Source: DATDOO01 sp035293245 | Lineage (GTDB): Bacteria > Pseudomonadota > Gammaproteobacteria > Methylococcales > Methylococcaceae | DNA: 5,488 nt | Reading direction: 5' to 3' | Assembly (NCBI GenBank): GCA_035293245.1 | Contig: DATDOO010000357.1 | Span: 1 to 5,488, forward strand | Shown: piece after piece, positions 1 to 5,488 of the stretch | How positions within the stretch are numbered: the stretch's first letter is position 1 | Layout of the letters: each line of letters begins with the position of its first letter | The notes under the pieces: generated by a model | Database searches by the model: none | Told to the model about the DNA's origin: nothing | The model's input: only the letters and a program-made list of their open reading frames with translations | Made by a program: the position numbers and the translations under genes

Positions 1-444
1 AGCCACGTGGCCAATGGCGACATGGTCACCCTGACGCTGCTGCAAGGCGTGCTGAACACCTTCGTGTATTTCTTCGCTTCCATCATCGGCTACGTGGTGG
101 ACCGCATGATCCTGCGCTCCGAGGACGACGAGCGCGGCGGCTTCGGCATGGGCTACTACGTCACCCAGATGGTGGCGCAGATCTTCCTGTCCATCCTGGC
201 GACGATGATCGTCATGTGGTTCTCCCGCTACCGCGAATTCCGCGCCGATGCGGGCGGGGCGAACCTGGCGGGCCGCAACAAGATGGTGGGTGCCTTGCGC
301 GCCCTGCAACGCGCCCATGAGCCGCAGCCTTTGCCGTCCGAGTTCGCCGCCTTCGGCATCCGCGACGGCGGCGGCCTCTCGCGCCTGTTCATGAGCCATC
401 CGCCGCTCGAAGAGCGTATCGCGGCGCTGGAGCAACAGCGCTAA
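1..444 (+). CDS. htpX: Protease HtpX, C-terminal part (5' end outside window)
   Basis: This is the last 147 residues of an HtpX-type M48 zinc metalloprotease, an inner-membrane enzyme that degrades misfolded membrane proteins. The reading frame is open from base 1, where Ser-His-Val is the end of the HExxH zinc motif; the His at bases 4-6 would be the second zinc ligand. It is followed by ANGDMVTLTLLQG, typical of HtpX. Two hydrophobic segments are visible (window residues about 9-33 and 57-75). Next comes MWFSRYREFRADAGGA, whose Glu at bases 235-237 corresponds to the third zinc ligand of the family. The C-terminus, with SHPPLEERIAAL, is the usual HtpX ending. The first two membrane segments and the first His and catalytic Glu lie left of the window. 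The gene converges on trkA, 103 bp away. Nothing suggests damage. Confidence 0.95.
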   Translation, partial: SHVANGDMVTLTLLQGVLNTFVYFFASIIGYVVDRMILRSEDDERGGFGMGYYVTQMVAQIFLSILATMIVMWFSRYREFRADAGGANLAGRNKMVGALRALQRAHEPQPLPSEFAAFGIRDGGGLSRLFMSHPPLEERIAALEQQR

Positions 445-448
445 TCCT

Positions 449-508
449 GTAGGGGCGAATTCATTCGCCCAGTAAGGCAGTAAACGCAGGGCGAATGAAT
501 TCGCCCCC
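449..508. repeat. REP/REPIN-like inverted repeat
   Basis: A perfect 19-bp inverted repeat has arms at 452-470 (GGGGCGAATTCATTCGCCC) and 489-507, separated by an 18-bp spacer. Each arm is itself a small palindrome: GGGCGAAT and ATTCGCCC around a 2-nt centre. The unit can therefore fold as two small hairpins or as one long one. The left arm is preceded by TGTA, giving a TGTAGGGGCGAATTCATTCG string of the kind seen in dispersed repetitive extragenic palindromes of proteobacteria. The mirrored TACA on the right is degraded to CACC. It sits between the convergent stops of htpX and trkA, the usual place for REPs. Only one copy occurs in the window, so the dispersed-repeat assignment rests on resemblance. 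Confidence 0.65.
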
Positions 509-517
509 ACCATCGAA

Positions 518-543
518 ATTCGGGGCGCCTAGGCGCCCCGAAT
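518..543 (-). terminator. 26-bp perfect palindrome, probable trkA terminator
   Basis: Bases 518-543 are a perfect palindrome with half-site ATTCGGGGCGCCT, centred between 530 and 531. In RNA it would form a very stable GC stem with a loop of about four bases. It begins four bases beyond the trkA stop. Read on the minus strand it is followed by TTTCG, a weak U-tract at best; on the plus strand no T-run follows. It is best read as a terminator of trkA, possibly helping to insulate the convergent htpX transcript. A protein-binding palindrome is an alternative. Confidence 0.5.
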
Positions 544-547
544 GCGT

Positions 548-1918
548 TCAGCCGTCCCCTTCGACGGCGAAGAGCTTTTCCACCGGCGGAATCAGCTTCT
601 TGTCCAGCAAGAACATGATGACGTGGTCGCCTTCCTCGATCACCGTGTCGTGATGCACCTTGATGACCTCGTCGCCGCGCACCAGGGCGCCCATGACCAC
701 GCCGGCGGGAATCTTGATGCGGTCGATGCGCTGGCCGACCACCTTGGAGGTGCGCGCGTCGCCGTGGGCCACGGCCTCGATGGCTTCCGCCGCACCGCGG
801 CGCAACGAGTGCACCTGCACCACATCCCCCCGGCGCACATAGCGCAGCAAGGCGCCGATGGTGGCTTCCTGGGGCGAAATGACCTGATCCACCAGGTGGC
901 TTTCCACCAGTTCGGCGTAAGCGGCGCGGTTGATGAGGCTCATCACCCGCCGCGCGCCCAGCCGCTTGGCCAGCATGGCGGAGAGGATGTTGGCCTCGTC
1001 GTCGTTGGTGATGGCGCAGAACACGTCGATGCCGTCGATGTTCTCGCCGACCAGCAAGTCCTTGTCCGAGGCGTCGCCCTGCAACACCACCGTATTGGAC
1101 AGTTCCGAGGCGATCTTGCGTGCGCGCTTGAGGTTCTTCTCGATCACCTTGACCTGGTAATCGTTCTCCAGGCGCATGGCGACGCGCTTGCCGATATGCC
1201 CGCCCCCGGCGAACATCAGGCGCTTGTAAGGCTTTTCCAGGTGGCGCAACTCGCTCATCACCGTGGTGATTTCCTCGCTGGACGCGGCGAAGAACACCTC
1301 GTCCCCCGGCTGAATGACCATCTTGCCGTGCGGCACGAGGGCCTTGCCCTCGCGGAAAATGGCGGCGATGCGCGCGTGGGCGCTGGGCATGTGGTCGTTG
1401 AGTTCCTTGATCTCGCGCCCCACCAAAGGACTGCCTTCCAGCGCATGGACCGAAACCATGCGCACCCGGCCGTTGGCGAAATCCAGTACCTGCGTCGCAC
1501 CGGGGCATTCGAGCAAGCGCTCGATGAATTCGGTGACGATCTGCTCGGGGCTGATGACCTTATCGATGGGAATGCCGTTCTCGCCGAACAGCTCGGGGTG
1601 AGTGGTGTATTCGATGGCGCGGATGCGGGCGATCTTTTTCGGCACCTTGAACAGATCGTGGGCGATCTTGCAGGCCAGCATGTTGGTCTCGTCGTCCGAA
1701 GTGACGGCGATCAGCATGTCCGCGTGGGCGGCGCCCGCCTGTTCGAGAACGGTCGGGTGGGCGGCGTTGCCGACGATGGCGCCGACGTCGAAACGCTCCT
1801 GCAAGTCCGCAAGAAGAGACGGCTGGGTGTCGACGATGATGATGTCGTTGGCTTCGCTGGCCAGACTGGTGAGCACGCTGGTACCCACTTGGCCGGCGCC
1901 GAGAATGATGATTTTCAT
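548..1918 (-). CDS. trkA: Trk system potassium uptake protein TrkA
   Basis: This is the peripheral, cytoplasmic NAD(H)-binding subunit that gates the TrkH/TrkG potassium channel. At 456 residues it is full length for the family (about 458 in E. coli). It has the expected duplicated architecture. RCK_N 1 starts MKIIILGAGQVG, with GxGxxG at residues 7-12 and the nucleotide-binding acidic residue D30. RCK_C 1 spans about 145-225. RCK_N 2 has GGGHIG at 238-243 with E260 in the equivalent acidic position. RCK_C 2 spans about 365-450. The start is fixed by the N-terminal beta strand MKIIILGAG, although no Shine-Dalgarno sequence is visible upstream. The gene is divergent from the receptor gene (177-bp gap) and convergent with htpX. 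No channel partner (trkH) is in the window, which is normal because trkA is often unlinked. All key motifs are intact. Confidence 0.97.
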   Translation of the reverse strand: MKIIILGAGQVGTSVLTSLASEANDIIIVDTQPSLLADLQERFDVGAIVGNAAHPTVLEQAGAAHADMLIAVTSDDETNMLACKIAHDLFKVPKKIARIRAIEYTTHPELFGENGIPIDKVISPEQIVTEFIERLLECPGATQVLDFANGRVRMVSVHALEGSPLVGREIKELNDHMPSAHARIAAIFREGKALVPHGKMVIQPGDEVFFAASSEEITTVMSELRHLEKPYKRLMFAGGGHIGKRVAMRLENDYQVKVIEKNLKRARKIASELSNTVVLQGDASDKDLLVGENIDGIDVFCAITNDDEANILSAMLAKRLGARRVMSLINRAAYAELVESHLVDQVISPQEATIGALLRYVRRGDVVQVHSLRRGAAEAIEAVAHGDARTSKVVGQRIDRIKIPAGVVMGALVRGDEVIKVHHDTVIEEGDHVIMFLLDKKLIPPVEKLFAVEGDG

Positions 1919-1948
1919 GCGGCGTTTCTTTGGGGGGAAGAGCGGAAA

Positions 1949-1977
1949 AGTATATCAGCCGGTTCGATAGCAGCCGG
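1949..1977 (-). promoter_or_regulatory. Possible trkA promoter
   Basis: On the minus strand a TATACT (1954-1949) matches the sigma70 -10 consensus in five of six positions and lies about 30 bp upstream of the trkA start. The region where a -35 element should be (about 1977-1972, CCGGCT) is a poor match. Two copies of CAGCCGG (1956-1962 and 1971-1977 on the plus strand, 15 bp apart) flank and overlap it. The call rests on the -10 hexamer and position alone. Confidence 0.3.
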
Positions 1978-2034
1978 CATCGTGGGCGATTCCGCTCAGG
2001 GCAGGAGCCCTCTCCACGGGGCCAGCACAGAGTG

Positions 2035-2063
2035 TTTCCGTTTGCTGGAGGGCGGATTACAAT
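2035..2063 (+). promoter_or_regulatory. Possible promoter of the TonB-dependent receptor gene
   Basis: TACAAT at 2058-2063 matches the sigma70 -10 consensus in five of six positions. Seventeen bases upstream lies TTTCCG (2035-2040), a weak -35. Transcription would begin near 2070, leaving a short leader whether translation starts at 2096 or 2150. A possible stem (CCAGCA at 2022-2027 with TGCTGG at 2043-2048) overlaps the -35 and spacer and could be an operator. No riboswitch consensus was recognised in the 177-bp gap. Confidence 0.35.
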
Positions 2064-2095
2064 TCGATGAAAGTAGTGGCTGACGTACAACAATA

Positions 2096-4084
2096 ATGAT
2101 CCGCGGCGCACATCCCCTGGTGCACCCAAGCGGACGGGAGCAGAAAACCTTGCCCATCCAACCATCCCGCCGGCGCGTTACGCTGTCGTTCCCGCTTTTG
2201 CTTTTTGTGGCTCACCCGCCGGCAACCGCCGCCGACGCCGGATCGCCCACCCTGGAAACGGTCAGCATTCAGGCACCACAGGCCACCGGCACCTCCTCCC
2301 CCGGCCAAAGCGGTGAGCAGTTCGACGAAGCGGACCTGGCCATCGGCCACGAGCGGACCGTCGACGAAGTGCTGAACGGCCACAGCGGCATTGTCGTCAA
2401 CAAAAGAGGCGCCCACGGCCTGGGCACCGTCACGGTGCGCGGCGCGGGCGGCCAGGGCCTGCTCACCTGGGACGGCCTGCCGGTACCCGACTCCGTGCCC
2501 GGCGTCCTCAACCTCAACGCCCTGATCCCGGACGGCCTGGAACAAGTCCAGGTCAGCCGGGGTTTCGGCCCCGCTTCCCAGGCGTTTTCCTCCCTGGGCG
2601 GCGCAGTGCGGCTCGTCTCCCGCGAAGCCAGGGACAACGGCGCGGACCTGCGCGTCGAGGGCGGCACTTTCGGCTTCCTCAAGGAAACCGCGCGGGGCAC
2701 GCTGGCCGGAGAAAAGGGGCGGATCGCCGTCACCGCCAACCGCTCGGACGCCTTCGACGGCTCCTTCCACGCGCAAAAATCCAACGACAACCCGGAGCGC
2801 GACCCTTTCCACAGCACCCAGGCCATGCTGCGCGCCGGTTACGACCTCAGCAGCGACGTGTCGTGGGACGGATCGATGCTGTACCGTAACTCCTGGAACG
2901 GCATGGACAGCCTGGGATTCCGCAGCGGCACCCTCGCCATGGCGGACGAGGCCGGCGCCTTCCTCGCCGAGGAAAACTGGATGGCGCAAAACAGCCTCAC
3001 GGCGCGCCTGAGCGCCGACTGGTCCACCCGCCTGCAACTGGGCTACACCAGAACCCGCAACCACGCGGAAGGCATGGGGCTGGAACTGGGTTACACCACC
3101 GACCTCTACCTGGCCCGCTGGGAAAACGACAACCGCCTGTGGGCCGGAAATGACGACGACGCCCTGCATCTGGTTTGGGGCGCGGAAGGCCGCCACGAGC
3201 GCGCCGAGGCTCCCACTCTCGTTCCCGCCGCGCCCTTCGGCTTTACGCCGGGGACGCCCTTCGTGGAAGAGCGCAGCCAGCAGGCCGGCTTTGTGGAAGC
3301 CCGCTATGTCTACGGCACGCTCAGCGGCGACGTGGGCGTGCGCTACGAAAGCTACAGCCAGTTTGACGACCACGCCCTGCTCCACGCCGGCGCCGCCTGG
3401 CAATTCGCGCCCGACTGGAAGCTGCACGCCAATGGCGGCAACGGCTTCCGCATCCCCAGCTACGCGGAGCGGGTGTTTCCCCTGTTGGGCAACTTGGTCC
3501 TCCGGCCGGAGAAAGGCGCCGGCGGCGACCTGGGCGTGGAATGGCAGCCGACGCCCGAGTCCAAGCTCGACCTGACCGGGTTTTACAGCCGCTACGACGA
3601 CCTGATCGTCCTCACCTGGAATCCCGTCCCGTCGGCGCAAATCCCCTGCATCACCCAGTGCCTGACCAACCTGGCCAACGCCGCCGTGGCCGGCATCGAA
3701 GCCAGCGGCGAGATCGCCTTCAGCGACCAGTGGCGCGGCGGCGCCTCCTACACCTACACCGACAGCCGCAACCTGGACAACAACCGGCGCGTGCCTTTTC
3801 GCCCCAGGGACGTGGTGCGCTTGTGGGGCGAATGGCAGGTGCCCGCCCTGCCCGTCACCTTGTGGGCCGAAGGCGTCTACCGCGGCCGCGCCTTCAACGA
3901 CGTGGGCAACACCCTGGACGTGGACGACGCGCTGCGCTTCAACGCCCAGGTCGATTACCAGGTGGCGTCCAGGCTGAACCTGTACGTGCGCGGCGAGAAC
4001 CTGAGCAACGACAAAACGCCGGAAGCTTTCAGCTTCGATGCGCCCGGCGCGGCGGTTTACGGCGGGGTGGCGTGGAAGCTGTGA
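2096..4084 (+). CDS. TonB-dependent outer-membrane receptor (BtuB/siderophore-receptor type)
   Basis: This is an outer-membrane transporter expected to import a scarce ligand (iron chelate, cobalamin, metal or similar) using TonB-ExbBD energy. Numbered from the ATG: a basic stretch SRRR at 24-27, a hydrophobic run to about 44 and a signal-peptidase-like ATA-ADA at 43-48; a TonB box ETVSIQA at 54-60; a plug domain at about 75-175, with TVRGAGGQGLLTWDGLPVP and the closing SLGGAVRLVSR; and a 22-strand barrel to the end, with NGFRIPSYAERVF (449-461) followed by LRPEKGAGGDLGVEW, both family hallmarks. The final strand contains VRGENLSNDKTPEAF. Two cysteines in PCITQC (518 and 522) may form a loop disulphide. 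The last residue is Leu (VAWKL) rather than the usual aromatic. The start is ambiguous: ATG 2096 has no Shine-Dalgarno, whereas TTG 2150 does and gives a compact 28-residue signal peptide; the longest form is kept here. The substrate cannot be assigned. The regulator halves follow on the same strand after 117 bp. Confidence 0.9.
   Translation: MIRGAHPLVHPSGREQKTLPIQPSRRRVTLSFPLLLFVAHPPATAADAGSPTLETVSIQAPQATGTSSPGQSGEQFDEADLAIGHERTVDEVLNGHSGIVVNKRGAHGLGTVTVRGAGGQGLLTWDGLPVPDSVPGVLNLNALIPDGLEQVQVSRGFGPASQAFSSLGGAVRLVSREARDNGADLRVEGGTFGFLKETARGTLAGEKGRIAVTANRSDAFDGSFHAQKSNDNPERDPFHSTQAMLRAGYDLSSDVSWDGSMLYRNSWNGMDSLGFRSGTLAMADEAGAFLAEENWMAQNSLTARLSADWSTRLQLGYTRTRNHAEGMGLELGYTTDLYLARWENDNRLWAGNDDDALHLVWGAEGRHERAEAPTLVPAAPFGFTPGTPFVEERSQQAGFVEARYVYGTLSGDVGVRYESYSQFDDHALLHAGAAWQFAPDWKLHANGGNGFRIPSYAERVFPLLGNLVLRPEKGAGGDLGVEWQPTPESKLDLTGFYSRYDDLIVLTWNPVPSAQIPCITQCLTNLANAAVAGIEASGEIAFSDQWRGGASYTYTDSRNLDNNRRVPFRPRDVVRLWGEWQVPALPVTLWAEGVYRGRAFNDVGNTLDVDDALRFNAQVDYQVASRLNLYVRGENLSNDKTPEAFSFDAPGAAVYGGVAWKL
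2136..2152 (+). promoter_or_regulatory. Ribosome binding site and alternative TTG start of the receptor
   Basis: GGGAG at 2136-2140 lies nine bases before a TTG (2150-2152) that is in frame with the receptor (residue 19 of the long form). Starting there gives MPIQPSRRRVTLSFPLLLF, a classic short basic n-region plus hydrophobic core. The ATG at 2096 and the in-frame GTG at 2120 have no comparable Shine-Dalgarno. This favours TTG as the working start, against the lower general use of TTG. Confidence 0.5.
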
Positions 4085-4201
4085 GCACGGAGCGCGCCGG
4101 CAAAGCGCAGCGGCGACGGCGCCATGGCTTTGTCCTGGCGCCATCCCGTACCCCATCGCCCTTAGCCAAGCGGCGTCGCGGCCGCCGCACTCCATAAGCC
4201 C
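4085..4201. other. Short intergenic region with a GC hairpin
   Basis: The 117-bp gap between receptor and regulator contains a 7-bp stem, GGCGCCA (4118-4124) with TGGCGCC (4136-4142), around an 11-nt loop. No T-run follows, so it is not a typical intrinsic terminator. I see no convincing promoter and no clear Shine-Dalgarno before the ATG at 4202. The regulator could be cotranscribed with the receptor, with the hairpin as an attenuating or stabilising element. Confidence 0.35.
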
Positions 4202-4750
4202 ATGAGCATGCCGCCCGACTGGAACGACCTCATCGGCGCCATCTATGACGCCGCCATGGACGACGCGCTGTGGAAACCGGCTACCGAACGCATCATGGAA
4301 CGAGTCGGGGCCGCCGGCTCCGCCCTGTTCAGCGTCAACACCGGGCACAGCGACTATGTACCCCTGCTGCTCAATCAGTCCGGTCCCGAGGACGTCTGGA
4401 ACCTTTACTGGGCCTACTACTGGCAATGCGATGTCTGGACGCAACGGATGCAGGCCATGGGACGAGTGAGGGAAGGCTCCATCGTCCATGGCGACCAGTT
4501 GATCGAACGCCGGGAGTTCCGCCGCACGGAAATCTATGCGGACTATGCCAGGCCCAATGAGGTCGAGGTGTTGCTGCACACCCTCCTGTTTGCGGGGACT
4601 ACGCCCGGCGAACACCCCATGATGGCCTTGAACCTTTACCGGCCTCCCCACGCGGACGCCTTCAGCCAGGAAGACGAAGCCTGCCTTCGCGCCCTCGTCC
4701 CCCACCTGCAGCGCGCCCTGCGCATCCGCTGGCAAATGGCCATGCAATAA
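4202..4750 (+). CDS. LuxR-type regulator, N-terminal half (frame broken)
   Basis: These 182 residues form the N-terminal, presumably ligand- or signal-sensing, part of a HTH LuxR-type transcriptional regulator. The opening (DWNDLIGAIYDAAMDDALWKPATERIMERVGAAGSALFS) is characteristic of a family of regulators of about 370-380 residues. An aromatic-rich stretch follows (WNLYWAYYWQCDVWTQ, 66-81). The half ends with an amphipathic helix, EDEACLRALVPHLQRALRIRW, that in the family continues as a coiled-coil linker into a PAS-like domain. Here TAA (4748-4750) interrupts it. Skipping one base brings in KEERGLRETALDQM, which continues the helix smoothly and joins the downstream half. There is no DNA-binding domain in this half, so alone it could not act as a regulator unless it pairs with the downstream product. 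An in-frame TAG at 4163 limits the start; ATG 4202 is chosen, with ATG 4208 possible. Confidence 0.75.
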   Translation: MSMPPDWNDLIGAIYDAAMDDALWKPATERIMERVGAAGSALFSVNTGHSDYVPLLLNQSGPEDVWNLYWAYYWQCDVWTQRMQAMGRVREGSIVHGDQLIERREFRRTEIYADYARPNEVEVLLHTLLFAGTTPGEHPMMALNLYRPPHADAFSQEDEACLRALVPHLQRALRIRWQMAMQ

Positions 4751-4766
4751 GGAAGAGCGCGGCTTG
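4745..4766 (+). other. Frameshift junction with possible internal ribosome binding site
   Basis: Frame 1 reads CAA TAA at 4745-4750 and stops. If the T at 4748 is omitted, the sequence reads CAA AAG GAA GAG and continues without interruption into the downstream frame, giving a joined protein of about 382 residues. The simplest explanation is a single-base insertion. However, AAGGAAGAG (4749-4757) is also a fair Shine-Dalgarno sequence, about 10 nt (from AGGA) ahead of TTG 4764, so separate translation of the second half is possible. No RF2-like slippery motif (CUU UGA) is present. Confidence 0.65.
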
Positions 4767-5351
4767 CGCGAAACGGCTCTGGACCAGATGGCCCAGGCCG
4801 TGGGGCTGCTGGACGAAACCGGCCGCGTGCTGTTTGCCAACCGCAAGGCCGAGGCGATTTTCCGCCAAGGCGGCGGCCCCATCGCGCTCAACCGCCGCTT
4901 CACGGCGGCCCATCCTCGCGGCGCCGGCGCCATCCAGGAAGGACTGCGCCGCGCTTGTCTGGGGATAGGCGGTAGTTTGCGCCTGGAAAACCCCGCCACC
5001 GGACGGCAATGGGTGATCACCTTCAGCCCCTTGCGTATCCCTACCGTGGATTTGACCCAAGGCGCGCGCATTCTGGCTCTCATCTCCGAACCGGACCAGC
5101 CTTCCACCGAAGGTCTCCCCCACTTTGCCAAGCTCTACGGCCTCACTCCGGCGGAAACCCGCGCGCTGGAACAACTGCTGCAACGGGAAAGCACTCAAGA
5201 CGTCGCCGATGAGCTGGGAATCAGCATCAAAACCCTGCGTGTCCACCTGAGCGCCCTGTTCGCCAAGACCGGCACCTCCGGCCAGCGCGAGCTGGTGCGG
5301 TTTTATCTGGCCCATCCCCTCATCGGCAAACACGATCTCGATGCCGTCTAG
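4764..5351 (+). CDS. LuxR-type regulator, C-terminal half with HTH domain
   Basis: These 195 residues form the C-terminal part of the same regulator. Residues 9-33 (MAQAVGLLDETGRVLFANRKAEAIF) look like the start of a PAS-like domain. NPATGRQWVITFSPL (76-90) resembles its later strands. Residues 125-183 are a LuxR/GerE-type helix-turn-helix: YGLTPAETRALEQLL, then STQDVADELGISIKTLRVHLSALFAKTGTSGQRELVRF, with ISIKTLRVHLSALFAK as the recognition-helix region. It should bind DNA as a dimer. Taken with the upstream half (five extra residues KEERG bridge them) it makes a normal-length family member. On its own it would need the TTG at 4764 or the ATG at 4788. The 12 or so residues after the HTH (HPLIGKHDLDAV) end at TAG, immediately followed by a second TAG and the edge of an IS630-type element, so the native C-terminus may have been altered. 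Confidence 0.75.
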   Translation: MRETALDQMAQAVGLLDETGRVLFANRKAEAIFRQGGGPIALNRRFTAAHPRGAGAIQEGLRRACLGIGGSLRLENPATGRQWVITFSPLRIPTVDLTQGARILALISEPDQPSTEGLPHFAKLYGLTPAETRALEQLLQRESTQDVADELGISIKTLRVHLSALFAKTGTSGQRELVRFYLAHPLIGKHDLDAV

Positions 5352-5488
5352 TAGTTCGTTCCAGTAAAACAAATACATATTAAGTGACGCCGAGGTCGAA
5401 CTTGTTCCAGCGAAACACCACTGGTGCCGCGTTGATCTCTGCGATGCCTTTGAGGATGCGCTGTTTCAGATCGTCTTTGGATGTGACC
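5352..5488 (-). mobile_element. IS630-family insertion sequence, one end
   Basis: The right edge of the window holds the 3' end of a transposase gene, with an AT-rich strip (about 5355-5385) between its stop and the regulator's stop. This strip is much richer in A+T than the rest of the window and probably contains the element's terminal inverted repeat. IS630-family elements insert at TA, and TA dinucleotides occur at 5349-5350 and 5352-5353 inside the two adjacent TAG triplets, so the border is placed approximately. The other end is outside the window, so the inverted repeat cannot be confirmed. Confidence 0.6.
5380..5488 (-). CDS. IS630-family transposase, C-terminal fragment (5' end outside window)
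   Basis: Reading the minus strand from 5487 gives 35 residues, VTSKDDLKQRILKGIAEI followed by NAAPVVFRWNKFDLGVT, and a TAA stop at 5382-5380. The pattern of a helix ending in ILKGIxEIN, then AxPVVFRWxKFDL, is the typical C-terminus of IS630-family DDE transposases, which cut and paste DNA at TA targets. The catalytic DDE residues lie to the right, outside the window, so it cannot be said whether the gene is intact. It is convergent with the regulator. Confidence 0.8.
   Translation of the reverse strand, partial: VTSKDDLKQRILKGIAEINAAPVVFRWNKFDLGVT

Noticed and set aside
542..2083. A 513-codon open frame on the plus strand opposite trkA
   Set aside because: It is the antisense shadow of an intact, full-length TrkA; it has no recognisable domain and is strongly His/Asp/Leu/Ala-biased.
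1960..2095. Cobalamin riboswitch ahead of the BtuB-like receptor
   Set aside because: The conserved B12-box and core strings are not visible and the gap is short for a full element plus promoter. GTGGCTG at 2076-2082 alone is not enough.
2088..2103. Fur box overlapping the receptor ATG (AATAATGAT)
   Set aside because: Only about one and a half of the three expected hexamers match, with no symmetric partner.
4118..4142. Intrinsic terminator after the receptor gene
   Set aside because: The 7-bp stem has an 11-nt loop and no following T-run, so it is listed only as a hairpin.
4745..4751. Programmed +1 frameshift in the regulator
   Set aside because: CAA TAA G is not an RF2-type CUU UGA site, and Gln-tRNA slipping from CAA to AAT would pair poorly. 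A mutation, sequencing error or independent restart is more likely.
2057..5131. A 1024-codon open frame on the minus strand across the receptor and regulator genes
   Set aside because: It lies opposite clear coding sequence with recognisable domains, its translation shows no domain I recognise and is rich in repetitive Gly, Ala, Val and His, and long antisense frames are expected in G+C-rich genes.

Overview
The window is G+C-rich (roughly two thirds by eye) and encodes a Gram-negative envelope: an outer-membrane TonB-dependent receptor, an HtpX inner-membrane protease and a TrkA potassium-uptake subunit. TrkA and HtpX closely resemble proteobacterial proteins, and the REP-like palindrome is of a kind common in proteobacteria. 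I infer a gamma- or possibly betaproteobacterium; the genus cannot be read from this window.

Layout. 1-444 (+): C-terminal half of htpX, entering from the left edge. 445-547: convergent intergenic region holding a 19-bp inverted repeat (REP/REPIN-like) and a separate 26-bp perfect palindrome just past the trkA stop. 548-1918 (-): complete trkA. 1919-2095: divergent promoter region between trkA and the receptor gene. 2096-4084 (+): TonB-dependent receptor with TonB box, plug and barrel; its true start may be a TTG at 2150. 4085-4201: short intergenic region with one GC hairpin. 4202-5351 (+): a LuxR-type (HTH) regulator split into two reading frames by a +1 shift at about 4748; the two halves together match one protein of about 382 residues. 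5380-5488 (-): the 3' end of an IS630-family transposase, running off the right edge, with the presumed insertion-sequence end close to the regulator's stop codon.

How the parts relate. htpX and trkA are housekeeping genes (membrane proteolysis and K+ uptake) and look ordinary. The receptor and regulator are codirectional, 117 bp apart, with no convincing promoter or terminator between them. They may form one transcription unit in which the regulator controls uptake of the receptor's unknown substrate; this is inference from position only. The regulator has apparently been disrupted, or reorganised into two polypeptides, and has an IS630 element at its 3' end, so this accessory part looks to be decaying or rearranging. 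I see no clear evidence of an undescribed system. The items most worth a second look are the split regulator with its possible internal ribosome binding site, the IS junction at its stop codon, and the two palindromic structures between htpX and trkA.
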